In this document: positions 1 through 8,018 of the stretch, piece after piece
Numbering within the stretch: position 1 is the stretch's first letter
How the letters are laid out: each line of letters opens with the position of its first letter
DNA from: Chryseobacterium elymi
GTDB lineage: Bacteria > Bacteroidota > Bacteroidia > Flavobacteriales > Weeksellaceae
Assembly: GCF_003385495.1 (NCBI RefSeq)
Contig: NZ_QNUH01000012.1
Location: 1-64,000 of the forward strand
Reading direction: 5' to 3'
Length of the DNA: 64,000 nt
Translations under genes and position numbers: made by a program
The notes under the pieces: model-generated
Seen by the model: the letters and a program-made list of their open reading frames with translations, nothing else
What the model was told of the DNA's origin: nothing
Databases searched by the model: none

Positions 1-1
1 A

Positions 2-883
2 ATTTTTGAAATCGAAAAAGAGAAAATGCTGAACTCTGCTGTAATGACCTGTAATTTCTTAGGCTTGAAAGAAGGAAATAAAGCGCTGTTATGCCTGCCG
101 GTTGAATATATTTCAGGTAAAATGATGGTAGTCCGTTCTATCGAGAGAAAATTAAGGCTGATTGTTTCAGATCCATCCTTGAAACCAGTTGAGCATTTAA
201 GTGAAGAAATTGATTTCTGTGCAATGACTCCTCTTCAGGTAGAAAACTCGCTGGATAAACTCCATTTGATCAAAAATCTGATCATCGGTGGGGCAGCTGT
301 TTCTGAATCATTAAAAAGAAAGATAGCCCAAAATAAAAGATTAAAAAGTATCCGTATTTTTGAAACCTATGGAATGTCTGAAACGCTTTCCCATATTGCT
401 TTAAAGCAGCTTATGCCGGAACCGCAAGATTATTTTACGGCTTTTGAAAACGTAGCTATCAATATAGATGAAAGAGGCTGTCTGAAAATCTATGCGCCCA
501 ATGTTAATGCTGAGGTTTTGCAAACTAATGATTTAGTTGAAATTAGAAATGGAAAACAGTTTAAGTTTCTCGGACGTATAGATAATGTTATTAATTCCGG
601 AGGAGCGAAAATTTTTCCTGAAACACTGGAAGCATTGGTGAAACAAGAAATTCCCAATGAAGCAGTTTTTATAGGTCTGAAAGATGAAAGTCTGGGCCAG
701 AAGCTGATATTGGTGATAGAAGGATCAGAATCAGCGGATCTGATTGAAAAGATTGCCGGAATACCTTTTGAAAAAAGCTTTCACAAACCTAAAGAGATTA
801 TTTTTATAGAACGTATTCCCAGAACCCCAAACGGAAAAGTGAACAGGATAGAGCTGAATAAAATAATAACCGAAAGATTATAA
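2..883 (+). CDS. menE: O-succinylbenzoate-CoA ligase-like AMP-binding enzyme, 5' end missing
   Basis: C-terminal part of an adenylate-forming ligase; the frame is open to the window edge, so the ATG at 26 is internal. Visible motifs are ETYGMSET (adenylate-binding A5 type), GRIDNVINSGG (hinge region) and PRTPNGKVNR, which carries the C-terminal catalytic Lys of the ANL superfamily. The short inter-motif spacing fits MenE, which activates o-succinylbenzoate with CoA in menaquinone synthesis, and menaquinone is the usual quinone in this phylum. The rest of the men operon would lie upstream, outside the window. Another small acyl-CoA ligase remains possible because the N-terminal substrate pocket is not visible. 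Confidence 0.8.
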   Translation: MFEIEKEKMLNSAVMTCNFLGLKEGNKALLCLPVEYISGKMMVVRSIERKLRLIVSDPSLKPVEHLSEEIDFCAMTPLQVENSLDKLHLIKNLIIGGAAVSESLKRKIAQNKRLKSIRIFETYGMSETLSHIALKQLMPEPQDYFTAFENVAINIDERGCLKIYAPNVNAEVLQTNDLVEIRNGKQFKFLGRIDNVINSGGAKIFPETLEALVKQEIPNEAVFIGLKDESLGQKLILVIEGSESADLIEKIAGIPFEKSFHKPKEIIFIERIPRTPNGKVNRIELNKIITERL

Positions 884-957
884 ATTTTTGCCCATTATTT
901 GATGTACTTTAATTCCTGATTCCTGGCTCTTAAATCCAGACCTTTAAAATATAAAAC

Positions 958-1350
958 ATGAAAGACTTTTCAAAAGAACTGAGTTTTAAAACTTCCCGGA
1001 GCAGCGGAGCGGGCGGGCAAAACGTTAATAAGGTGGAAACTTCGGTGACCGTTCTATGGTTTGTTGCCGGGTCTGAATTTTTTAATGAGCATCAGAAGGA
1101 ACTAATCCTTACTAAACTGAAAAACAGAATCAATGCAGAAGGATATCTTTTTCTGACCGTATCGGAAAGCAGAACCCAGCTGATGAACAAGAATAAAGCG
1201 ATTGATAAAATGATTGAACTCGTTAATAAAGCTTTAATCGTTCCTAAGAAAAGGGTCGTCACAAAACCATCAAAAGGACAAAAGCAAAAGCGCCTGGATA
1301 CCAAAAAGAAAATTTCTGAAAAAAAGGAAAACAGGAAATTTAAGTTTTAG
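958..1350 (+). CDS. arfB: Peptidyl-tRNA hydrolase ArfB (release-factor-like ribosome rescue)
   Basis: A 130-residue protein with the catalytic GGQ of class I release factors inside SSGAGGQNVNKVETSV (about residues 16-31), followed by a very basic Lys/Arg-rich C-terminal tail (about 95-130). This is the architecture of ArfB (YaeJ), which binds stalled ribosomes with its tail in the mRNA channel and hydrolyses peptidyl-tRNA. It lacks the codon-recognition domain of RF1/RF2. The gene lies 74 bp after menE and is probably read from its own promoter or by read-through. Confidence 0.9.
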   Translation: MKDFSKELSFKTSRSSGAGGQNVNKVETSVTVLWFVAGSEFFNEHQKELILTKLKNRINAEGYLFLTVSESRTQLMNKNKAIDKMIELVNKALIVPKKRVVTKPSKGQKQKRLDTKKKISEKKENRKFKF

Positions 1351-1695
1351 ATTTTAAATAAAAGAGGTAGAGTAAAAAAGTAGTCTCTTTCACGAATCAA
1401 AATTTTTAAGTATCTTAGAGTATTATTAATGGTTTTAAGCATGACAGCAATTATTTCTTTTTCCCCGGCAGACCGTTTTTCAGGTCTTTTGCTGTCATTG
1501 CTGTATTTACATAGAGATTCTTTTCTAAAAAGCTCTAAGGACTTTATCAATTAAGCCCTGTCAGGATTCAGGACAGGGAAAATATTCCGATAAACTTTAC
1601 GTATTATTTTTGCAGTTTTCTACAGGAAAAGGCTGTCTGCTATCCTGCATTGGATCATGGAATGACTGCATCCATTACCTTAAAAAATATAAAAA
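1351..1695. other. 345-bp intergenic region with two hairpins
   Basis: No credible gene is visible. An extended hairpin lies at 1441-1498 (ATGACAGCAA paired with TTGCTGTCAT, enclosing an inner AGACC/GGTCT stem). A second lies at 1556-1578 (CCCTGTC/GACAGGG). A TATTTTTG -7 promoter element at 1605-1612 probably serves the GreA-like gene at 1696. The hairpins could be a terminator for arfB or a structured RNA; neither has a good T-run. Confidence 0.55.
1605..1612 (+). promoter_or_regulatory. -7 element TATTTTTG upstream of the GreA-like gene
   Basis: Exact match to the Bacteroidota -7 consensus TAnnTTTG, 83 bp before the ATG at 1696. No clear -33 TTG is seen. Confidence 0.45.
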
Positions 1696-2076
1696 ATGTC
1701 CAATCATATTATTGTAACCACCGGAATTTATGATGCTATAAAAGATACGCTCAGAAGAAAAAAAGTAAGCATGCCGGAGGAAAAAAGACTTGCTGAAGAA
1801 TTGAGAAAAGCTAAACAAGTACTGAGAAGAGAGCTTCCTGCCGATGTAGTGACGGTTAACAGGAAAGTGACGATTAAAGATCATACTCAGAATTTTGAAC
1901 ACGAATATATTTTCGTGGCTTCTTCAAAAGCTAAGCCTGTAAAAAACAAGTATTCCATTTTATCAGATATTGCGCTTGCTACAGTTGGATATAGAGTAGG
2001 AGATATCATCGACTGGCCTTTTAAAGATGGTGAAAGAAAAATTGAGATCTTAAAAGTAGAATCTTGTCACGGGTAA
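1696..2076 (+). CDS. GreA/GreB-type C-terminal domain protein
   Basis: 126 residues. The N-terminal half (1-55) is charged and helical. The C-terminal half (from VVTVNRKVTIKD onward) has the FKBP-like fold pattern of GreA/GreB, including ILSDIALATVGYRVGDIIDW, matching the 'initial state, G-x-xVGD' segment of transcript cleavage factors. The long N-terminal coiled coil with acidic tip that reaches the polymerase active site is short or absent, so cleavage stimulation is uncertain; an Rnk-like or competitive polymerase-binding role is possible. It is monocistronic, ending in the terminator at 2104-2131. Confidence 0.75.
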   Translation: MSNHIIVTTGIYDAIKDTLRRKKVSMPEEKRLAEELRKAKQVLRRELPADVVTVNRKVTIKDHTQNFEHEYIFVASSKAKPVKNKYSILSDIALATVGYRVGDIIDWPFKDGERKIEILKVESCHG

Positions 2077-2103
2077 TTCCTGTGTATCTATATTTGTTAG
2101 ATG

Positions 2104-2131
2104 AAAGTACAGCTTCACGGCTGTACTTTTT
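2104..2131 (+). terminator. Rho-independent terminator after the GreA-like gene
   Basis: A 10-bp perfect stem AAAGTACAGC/GCTGTACTTT with loop TTCACG, followed by a T-run. Confidence 0.85.
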
Positions 2132-2235
2132 CATGAAGAGACGTTATGGATAAAGCTATTTTTATCATTTGTTAAAAAAGAATGGTCAGGCAAGAGTTTC
2201 TTTAAGTACTCATGTTGCATTCCGTTTTTAAGTTT

Positions 2236-2243
2236 TATCTTTG
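2236..2243 (+). promoter_or_regulatory. -7 element TATCTTTG that fixes the next start codon
   Basis: Matches TAnnTTTG. The TTG at 2241 is part of this box, so it cannot be the start codon of the downstream gene. The ATG at 2259 is the first start after the likely transcription start. Confidence 0.7.
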
Positions 2244-2258
2244 CAAAAATTAAAAAAA

Positions 2259-3230
2259 ATGAGCAAACCGATTTCTGAATTTATAGAGAAATATTATCTG
2301 CACTTCAATGCGGCTGCATTGGTAGACGCATCTAAGGGGTATGTTGCACATCTTAAAGATGGCGGAAAAATGATGATCACTTTGGCAGGTGCGATGTCTA
2401 CTGCTGAATTGGGAAAAATTCTTGCAGAAATGATCCGTCAGGGAAAAGTTGATTTTATTTCTTGTACAGGAGCCAACCTTGAAGAAGATTTGATGAACCT
2501 TGTGGCGCACTCTCACTACGAAAGAGTTCCGCATTACAGAGATTTAACGGCGCAAGATGAGTGGGATCTATTAGAAAGAGGATTAAACAGAGTTACAGAT
2601 ACATGTATCCCTGAGGAAGAAGCTTTCAGAAGGCTTCAGAAGCATATCGTGGAGATCTGGAAAGACGCAGAAGCTAAAGGCGAGCGTTATTTCCCGCACG
2701 AATTTATGTATAAAATGATCCTTTCAGGGGTTCTTGAGCAGTATTACGAAATTCCTAGAGAAAATTCATGGATGATTGCCGCAGCTGAGAAAAACCTTCC
2801 GATTGTAGTTCCGGGATGGGAAGATTCTACCATGGGTAACATCTTCGCTTCTTACTGTATCAAAGGTGAGCTTACAGCAACCACTATGAAATCGGGGATC
2901 GAATATATGACCTATCTTGCTGACTGGTATACTAAAAATTCAGCCGGAAAAGGAGTTGGGTTCTTCCAGATCGGGGGAGGAATTGCAGGAGATTTCCCAA
3001 TCTGTGTGGTGCCGATGTTGTATCAGGATATGGAAATGCACGACATTCCTTTCTGGTCTTATTTCTGCCAGATCTCGGATTCTACAACGTCTTACGGTTC
3101 ATATTCAGGAGCAGTTCCTAATGAGAAAATCACTTGGGGTAAACTGGATATCACAACACCGAAATTCATCGTTGAAAGTGATGCTACGATCTGTGCACCA
3201 TTGATGTTCTCTTATATACTGGAAAATTAA
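2259..3230 (+). CDS. Deoxyhypusine synthase family protein
   Basis: 323 residues with the deoxyhypusine/homospermidine synthase fold. An N-terminal LAGAMSTAELGKIL segment and a FIQIGGG-like NAD-binding region (GVGFFQIGGGIAGDFP) are visible. Near the C-terminus NEKITWGKLD aligns with the WGK motif carrying the covalent-intermediate Lys of human DHS. Bacteria lack eIF5A, so the substrate is probably a polyamine (homospermidine-synthase-like) or another protein; the family is common but poorly characterised in Bacteroidota. The upstream TTG at 2241 lies in the promoter -7 box, hence the ATG at 2259. Confidence 0.85.
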   Translation: MSKPISEFIEKYYLHFNAAALVDASKGYVAHLKDGGKMMITLAGAMSTAELGKILAEMIRQGKVDFISCTGANLEEDLMNLVAHSHYERVPHYRDLTAQDEWDLLERGLNRVTDTCIPEEEAFRRLQKHIVEIWKDAEAKGERYFPHEFMYKMILSGVLEQYYEIPRENSWMIAAAEKNLPIVVPGWEDSTMGNIFASYCIKGELTATTMKSGIEYMTYLADWYTKNSAGKGVGFFQIGGGIAGDFPICVVPMLYQDMEMHDIPFWSYFCQISDSTTSYGSYSGAVPNEKITWGKLDITTPKFIVESDATICAPLMFSYILEN

Positions 3231-3254
3231 GAATAAATTTCTTTTAAAAATACC

Positions 3255-3284
3255 AACGCTTCAATTCATTTTGAAGCGTTTTTT
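3255..3284 (+). terminator. Rho-independent terminator after the deoxyhypusine-synthase homologue
   Basis: 10-bp stem AACGCTTCAA/TTGAAGCGTT with loop TTCATT, then a T-run. Confidence 0.85.
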
Positions 3285-3294
3285 ATTTCCCGTT

Positions 3295-3323
3295 CGTCAT
3301 TGCGAGCGAAACGAAACAATCTC
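3295..3323. repeat. Dispersed intergenic repeat of the CATTGCGAGC type
   Basis: The segment from CGTCATTGCGAGCGAA to CAATCTC closely resembles a short interspersed sequence that I recall from many bacterial genomes (CGTCATTGCGAGC...GCAATCTC). It has imperfect self-complementarity around GATTG/CAATC. It sits between a terminator and the 3' end of the small gene at 3335. Copy number elsewhere cannot be judged here. Confidence 0.5.
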
Positions 3324-3334
3324 TTACTTGGAGG

Positions 3335-3481
3335 TCAATCAAGAGAATTAATCAGCACAAAGTATCGGTAGGCCAGAATTCCTTTCTCTATTTTACTAAG
3401 CTTGTTCGGATCTTTATTACTCAACTTGGGAAGAAGCTTTTTATTGACTGCATTCAGCAGCCGGAAAAATGATTTTTTCAT
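3335..3481 (-). CDS. Conserved 48-residue basic small protein
   Basis: An ORF of 48 codons beginning MKKSFFRLLNAVNKKLLP and ending YRYFVLINSLD. It resembles a short protein that I recall in many Flavobacteriia genomes, where it is often mislabelled 'SsrA-binding protein' (pattern MKK-x-FFxLLxKxNKxxLPS...IxYRYxVxxNSLD). It is rich in Lys/Arg with an amphipathic N-terminal helix. It is not SmpB, which is about 150 residues; the function is unknown. The Bacteroidota TAnnTTTG box is not obvious upstream. Confidence 0.65.
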   Translation of the reverse strand: MKKSFFRLLNAVNKKLLPKLSNKDPNKLSKIEKGILAYRYFVLINSLD

Positions 3482-3587
3482 ATCTTTAATATTTAAAATC
3501 AGACATCATTGAATAATTAAGAATCCAAAAATGATGCAGAAAGATGTTTAATGTTTATTATTTAACGATAAAACAGTTCGCTATACT

Positions 3588-3884
3588 ATGGACGAAATTT
3601 TCAAACAACAGATTTATGAGATTACAAGACTTATTCCAAAAGGAAGAGTGTCTTCTTATGGTGCCATAGCCAAGGCGGTAGGTTATCCTAACCATTCTCG
3701 TCATGTAGGAAAGGCGATGGGAGGATGCCCGGAAGATGTCCCGGCACATCGTGTTATATCCAGTTCAGGTGTATTATCTGTCCCCGAATTTCAGAAAAGA
3801 CTGGAAGCAGAAGGTGTTGTCGTTGAAAATTTAAGAATAAAAGATTTCAAAAAACTGTTCTGGAACCCACTTGAGGAGATTTAG
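3588..3884 (+). CDS. Alkyltransferase-like (ATL) protein, MGMT family without catalytic Cys
   Basis: A 98-residue single-domain MGMT fold. The methyltransferase motif PCHRV is PAHRV here (residues 52-56), so the alkyl-accepting Cys is Ala. Other MGMT landmarks remain: VSSYGAIAKAVG, the Arg-finger helix around NHSRHVGKAMGG, and a C-terminal FKKLFWNP. ATL proteins bind O6-alkylguanine and bend DNA, handing the lesion to nucleotide excision repair rather than reversing it. The length is typical of ATLs. It appears monocistronic. Confidence 0.9.
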   Translation: MDEIFKQQIYEITRLIPKGRVSSYGAIAKAVGYPNHSRHVGKAMGGCPEDVPAHRVISSSGVLSVPEFQKRLEAEGVVVENLRIKDFKKLFWNPLEEI

Positions 3885-4000
3885 AATTAAATTTTACTGT
3901 CCAGTTAAGAAATTACGGTTCAGCAACTGTTTTTTTATTCACAGCTATTAAAGTACTTTGGTTCATCAATAAATCTAAACTTATAAAACGAATTGATCAA

Positions 4001-4037
4001 TTCGGGTTTCCGGCGGCGAAGCCGCCGGAAACCCGAA
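4001..4037. repeat. 17-bp perfect palindrome with GAA loop (REP-like)
   Basis: TTCGGGTTTCCGGCGGC (4001-4017) pairs perfectly with 4021-4037 across the loop GAA. The centre reads GGCGAAGCC, containing the unusually stable GCGAAGC mini-hairpin. No T-run follows on either strand, so a standard terminator is unlikely. The GC content contrasts sharply with the surroundings, as in REP-type elements. Confidence 0.75.
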
Positions 4038-4146
4038 AATTACCATTCATATTTCAACTGCCAGAGGTAAGATCATCATTTTACTTTTTGAAGGGGTGGC
4101 TTTTTGTTTACAAAAAGACGAGGTAGTTAAAAAATATCCACAATAA

Positions 4147-4182
4147 AAAAGCCTTGGATACTATTGAGTATTTAAGGCTTTT
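4147..4182 (-). terminator. Terminator after the XRE regulator gene
   Basis: AAAAGCCTT (4147-4155) pairs with AAGGCTTTT (4174-4182). The A/T-rich flanks give a T-run for the minus strand, downstream of the gene ending at 4226. Confidence 0.7.
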
Positions 4183-4225
4183 AAAAATTTATACGTAAAA
4201 ACGGGCTGATTTTTAAAACTGCAAC

Positions 4226-4609
4226 CTATTTTCTTCCTTTTGGTGTTCGTAATTCTTCCTTTAATTTCTCATTTTCCTCTTTCAGCAGGGCAATATAATC
4301 CTGCAGGTTCTGAATAATAGACGCTGACATATTATGAAACTGAGTGATCGTTCCTGATGATGAAGAGGATTGGTCATTATATACAGGATGATTATTATTG
4401 ATCACAATCTTAGCTTCTTCATCCTCATAAATGTCTTCTACTGAAACATCTAAAAAACGGGCAATCTTGTCCCATTCATCTCTTACAATCTTTACATCAC
4501 CGCTTTCCTTTCTGCTGTAGTTGGATACATCAGTCGCGATAATATCAGCTATTTGCTGCTGAGTATAGCCTTTTTGTTTTCTGATAACGCGTAATTTTTC
4601 TTTTTGCAT
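4226..4609 (-). CDS. XRE-family helix-turn-helix regulator
   Basis: 127 residues. The HTH_3 domain occupies about residues 5-60 (LRVIRKQKGYTQQQIADIIA ... DVSVEDIYEDEE), the classic Cro/CI fold in which the recognition helix follows DVSNYSRKE. The C-terminal part has a Ser-rich linker (SSSSSG) and a predicted coiled coil (LQDYIALLKEENEKLKEEL), probably for dimerisation. It stands alone, so its targets are unknown; autoregulation through the divergent 4610-4900 region is plausible but unproven. Confidence 0.85.
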   Translation of the reverse strand: MQKEKLRVIRKQKGYTQQQIADIIATDVSNYSRKESGDVKIVRDEWDKIARFLDVSVEDIYEDEEAKIVINNNHPVYNDQSSSSSGTITQFHNMSASIIQNLQDYIALLKEENEKLKEELRTPKGRK

Positions 4610-4935
4610 ATCCTACATTTTATACAAAAATGGAAAAAAAGTGCAATGTGCGCAATAAAAAAGAGAAAAAATATGCAGTGCACTACAGGATATAACCAAA
4701 AATGCTGGAAAAGTTTAGAATATCAAAGCTAGTCAATAGTTTGCTTTGAGCCATTAGGGCAATTATTAAGATTTTAAGAGTATTAAGTTTAAACTTTGTT
4801 TTAATAAATAAGATTGGATTTGCTTTGTCTGCACTAGTGTATGCTTTATCGGAGACAAAGTATTTTCTACTTAAGTGTAAGCATAAAAAAACTGTTCCCA
4901 ATAAGAGAACAGTCTTTTTAAATTTTAGTATTTTA
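4610..4935. other. 326-bp intergenic region without a gene
   Basis: AT-rich. Apart from the htpG terminator at 4891-4919 and the presumed promoter of the XRE gene near 4615-4640, I see nothing. Confidence 0.5.
4885..4919 (-). terminator. htpG terminator
   Basis: ACTGTTC (4891-4897) pairs with GAACAGT (4907-4913), with a T-run on the minus strand. It is only 17 bp past the htpG stop. Confidence 0.85.
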
Positions 4936-6828
4936 TTATTTTTCCAGTTGCTTATAGCTTCTCTGGATAAAATCTGTCAGATCTTTTCCTTTTAGTAAAT
5001 TCTGTGAAAGTTTCGCCAGATCAAGAGCATATTTGATCAGCGTTTCCTTTTCCTCAGGATTTTCTGTCTTTAAAATTTGGTTTGAAAGCTCACTGTTAGA
5101 ATTCACCACAAGATTATACATCTCCGGAAAACCTCCCATTCCGAACATACCGCCTCCTCCGGTTGCCTGCATTTCCTTCATTCTTCTCATGAATTCTGGC
5201 TGTGTGATGGTGAACGGAGCATCATTGCTGTCAAGATCTTCAAGCTGTACCGTGAATTTGGCATCTTTTACAGCTTCTTCCACATCTTTCTTTAAAGATT
5301 CCTTTTCAGTTTCATTTAATTTAGAAATAACCGGTTCGTCTTTTTTGATGAGGTTATTGATGTGGTCCGCATCCACTCTTGCAAATGAGATTTTCTCTTT
5401 TGTAGTTTCCAGTTTTTGGATAACGTGGGAAATCACAGGTGAGTCTAATAACAGAACGTCATAGCCTTTATCATTAGCGGCCTGAATATAGCTGTGCTGC
5501 TCATCAGCATTCGTTGCATAAAGAATTACTGTACTACCATTCTTATCTGTGTGGGCAGGCTGGATTTTTTCAATTAATTCATTCCACAGGAAATATTTTC
5601 CGTCTGTGGTAGGATATAGTGTGAACTTATCTGCCTTTTCTGCGAATTTCTCCTCTGTGATAATTCCGTATTCGATTACTATTTTGATATCGTTCCATTT
5701 TTGCTCATAATCTTCACGGTTCTCGTTGATCAGAGAAGACATTTTATCGGCAACCTTCTTAGTGATGTAGGACGAGATTTTCTTCACAGCACCATCAGCC
5801 TGAAGGTAAGAACGGGAAACATTCAACGGAATATCCGGGGAATCTATTACCCCTCTTAAAAGCATTAAGAAATCCGGAACAATACCTTTTACTTCATCCG
5901 TTACGAATACCTGATTCTGGTACAATTGGATCTTATCTTTGTCAATATTTAAATTGTTGCTCAGTTTCGGGAAAAATAAAATTCCTGTAAGATTGAAAGG
6001 ATAGTCAACGTTCAGATGGATGTTGAATAAAGGCTCCTCAAACTGCATTGGGTACAGTTCATGGTAAAATTTCATATAATCTTCATTCGTCAGCTCGCTT
6101 GGTGCAATAGTCCATGCGGGTGTTGGATTGTTGATAATATTATCCACTTCCTCGGTTTCAGCAACCGCATCTTCCGGAGCATCCTCAGGTAATGGAAGAG
6201 TATGTGTTCTGGTCCCGAATTTAATAGGAACAGGCATGAATTTATTGTATTTTGATAACAGTTCCCGGATCTTAGTTTCTTCTAAAAATTCCGTAGAATC
6301 TTCTGCAATGTGGAGAATGATTTCCGTTCCTCTGTCAGTTTTGTCAGTTGTTTCCTCGAGGGTAAATTCCGGGCTTCCGTCGCAGATCCAACGAACTGCA
6401 GCACCGTCCTTATAAGATTTTGTAAGAATTTCTACTTTTTCTGCCACCATAAATGCAGAATAGAAACCAAGTCCGAAATGTCCGATGATTCCTGCATCTT
6501 TTGCAGAATCCTTATATTTTTCCAGGAATTCTTCGGCACCGGAAAAAGCAACCTGATTGATGTATTTTTCAACCTCTTCACCAGTCATACCAATTCCCTG
6601 ATCGATAATACGTAACGTTTTCTGTTCCTTGTCAATCTTAACTTCAATCTTCGGGTTTCCGTAATCAACCTTTGCTTCCCCGATACCTGTCAGGTGCTTT
6701 AATTTTAAAGTAGCATCAGTTGCATTGGAGATCAGCTCTCTCAGGAATATTTCGTGGTCACTGTAAAGAAACTTTTTAATAAGTGGGAAAATGTTTTCCA
6801 CAGATACATTAATATTTCCTTTAGTCAT
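4936..6828 (-). CDS. htpG: Molecular chaperone HtpG (bacterial Hsp90)
   Basis: 630 residues, full length for HtpG. The N-terminal GHKL ATPase domain shows SNATDATLKLKHL (Asn/Asp ATP ligands), IDQGIGM and the HFGLGFYSAFMVA lid segment around residue 120. The middle domain contains NLTGILFFPK and the VSRSYLQ arginine/glutamine loop. The C-terminal dimerisation domain follows, including a Gly/Met-rich GGGGMFGMGG insertion at about 555-565. HtpG is an ATP-dependent cytosolic chaperone for late-stage folding and stress. It is monocistronic with its own terminator. Confidence 0.97.
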   Translation of the reverse strand: MTKGNINVSVENIFPLIKKFLYSDHEIFLRELISNATDATLKLKHLTGIGEAKVDYGNPKIEVKIDKEQKTLRIIDQGIGMTGEEVEKYINQVAFSGAEEFLEKYKDSAKDAGIIGHFGLGFYSAFMVAEKVEILTKSYKDGAAVRWICDGSPEFTLEETTDKTDRGTEIILHIAEDSTEFLEETKIRELLSKYNKFMPVPIKFGTRTHTLPLPEDAPEDAVAETEEVDNIINNPTPAWTIAPSELTNEDYMKFYHELYPMQFEEPLFNIHLNVDYPFNLTGILFFPKLSNNLNIDKDKIQLYQNQVFVTDEVKGIVPDFLMLLRGVIDSPDIPLNVSRSYLQADGAVKKISSYITKKVADKMSSLINENREDYEQKWNDIKIVIEYGIITEEKFAEKADKFTLYPTTDGKYFLWNELIEKIQPAHTDKNGSTVILYATNADEQHSYIQAANDKGYDVLLLDSPVISHVIQKLETTKEKISFARVDADHINNLIKKDEPVISKLNETEKESLKKDVEEAVKDAKFTVQLEDLDSNDAPFTITQPEFMRRMKEMQATGGGGMFGMGGFPEMYNLVVNSNSELSNQILKTENPEEKETLIKYALDLAKLSQNLLKGKDLTDFIQRSYKQLEK

Positions 6829-6928
6829 AATAATTTTTGTTTTTTAATTTTCTATGTAAGCCTCAAAAAAAATACCATGAAGGAGAATGTGACAGAATGT
6901 CAGAAGGAGCTAAGGCTTAAATTATAAA

Positions 6929-6957
6929 CAAAAAAAAGACAGCCCGAAAGCTGTCTT
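6929..6957 (-). terminator. recA terminator
   Basis: AAGACAGC (6936-6943) pairs with GCTGTCTT (6950-6957) across CCGAAA, with a minus-strand T-run (6929-6937), 20 bp past the recA stop. Confidence 0.85.
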
Positions 6958-6977
6958 AAATTTATATATTGAAAAAA

Positions 6978-7985
6978 TTATTTCATTTTATTTTTCAATT
7001 CTTCTTTGATTTTATTTTCCAATTCTTCAGCAAGCTCAGGATTGTCTTTTAACACATCTTTTACAGCATCACGACCTTGTCCTAATTTAGTTTCCTCATA
7101 GCTGAACCAAGAACCGCTTTTCTTTACAATTCCCTGTTCTACAGCTTGGTCAAGAATTTCTCCTGTTTTAGAAACTCCTTCACCATACATAATGTCGAAT
7201 TCAGCCTGCTTGAAAGGAGGTGCTACTTTATTTTTTACAATCTTCACCTTTACACGGCTTCCGATAGCTTCATCGCCATTTTTAATAGGTGCACTTGCCT
7301 TTCTGATATCTACTCTTACAGAAGCGTAGAATTTCAATGCATTACCCCCTGTAGTTGTTTCAGGATTTCCGAACATCACACCTATTTTTTCTCTCAACTG
7401 GTTAATGAAAATTACGGTACATTTCGTTCTTGAAATCGTAGCTGTCAGTTTTCTCAATGCCTGAGACATTAATCTTGCATGAAGACCCATTTTAGAATCT
7501 CCCATTTCCCCTTCAATTTCCGCTTTTGGAGTAAGGGCTGCTACAGAGTCAATAACCACGATGTCAATTGCTCCTGAACGGATCAGGTTATCAGCAATTT
7601 CCAGAGCCTGCTCACCGTTGTCCGGCTGAGAAATGATTAAGTTTTCAAGATCGATTCCCAGTTTTCCTGCGTAACCTCTGTCAAAAGCATGCTCTGCATC
7701 AATAAATGCTGCAATTCCACCTGCCTTTTGAGCTTCTGCAATAGCATGAAGCGTTAAAGTTGTTTTACCGGAAGACTCAGGTCCGTAGATCTCAATGATT
7801 CTTCCTCTTGGATATCCACCTACTCCAAGAGCGATGTCTAATCCCAAAGATCCGGAAGGAATAACTTCAATGGTAGTATCAATCGTACTGTCACCTAAGG
7901 TCATTACAGTTCCTTTTCCGTATGTTTTATCTAGCTTGTCAAGCACTAATGCAAGTGCCTTTTTCTTATCGTCTATGTTGCTCAT
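6978..7985 (-). CDS. recA: Recombinase RecA
   Basis: 335 residues. Walker A GPESSGKT is at 68-75, Walker [10 protein letters not shown] near 140, and DNA-binding loop L2 around [18 protein letters not shown]. The short acidic/basic C-terminus is typical of Bacteroidota RecA. It catalyses ATP-dependent strand exchange and would be the SOS co-protease if a LexA is present. A TAATTTTG -7 element is at 8006-8013, and two near-identical palindromes upstream look like operator sites. Confidence 0.98.
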   Translation of the reverse strand: MSNIDDKKKALALVLDKLDKTYGKGTVMTLGDSTIDTTIEVIPSGSLGLDIALGVGGYPRGRIIEIYGPESSGKTTLTLHAIAEAQKAGGIAAFIDAEHAFDRGYAGKLGIDLENLIISQPDNGEQALEIADNLIRSGAIDIVVIDSVAALTPKAEIEGEMGDSKMGLHARLMSQALRKLTATISRTKCTVIFINQLREKIGVMFGNPETTTGGNALKFYASVRVDIRKASAPIKNGDEAIGSRVKVKIVKNKVAPPFKQAEFDIMYGEGVSKTGEILDQAVEQGIVKKSGSWFSYEETKLGQGRDAVKDVLKDNPELAEELENKIKEELKNKMK

Positions 7986-8005
7986 CTGTTGTTAAAATAA
8001 TTGCT

Positions 8006-8013
8006 CAAAATTA
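8006..8013 (-). promoter_or_regulatory. recA -7 element TAATTTTG
   Basis: Matches TAnnTTTG on the minus strand, 20 bp upstream of the recA ATG. No perfectly spaced -33 TTG is seen; a TTG lies 14 bp upstream. Confidence 0.6.
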
Positions 8014-8018
8014 CGGAA

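Larger units (their letters stand above)
3885..4225. other. 341-bp intergenic region with a strong GC-rich palindrome
   Basis: No gene is visible. It contains the 37-bp hairpin at 4001-4037 and the terminator at 4147-4182, listed separately. The rest is AT-rich without an ORF of note. Confidence 0.6.

Noticed and set aside
26..883. ATG at 26 as the start of the ligase gene
   Set aside because: The frame is open to base 2 and the protein lacks the N-terminal ligase half; it is a fragment cut by the window.
2241..2258. TTG start six codons upstream of the deoxyhypusine-synthase-like gene
   Set aside because: It is inside the TATCTTTG promoter box.
3335..3481. The 48-residue gene as SmpB (SsrA-binding protein)
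   Set aside because: Far too short and lacks SmpB motifs; the label seen in some databases is a mis-annotation in my recollection.
5033..5464. 143-codon frame antisense to htpG
   Set aside because: Shadow of a well-conserved gene; no start context or known motif.
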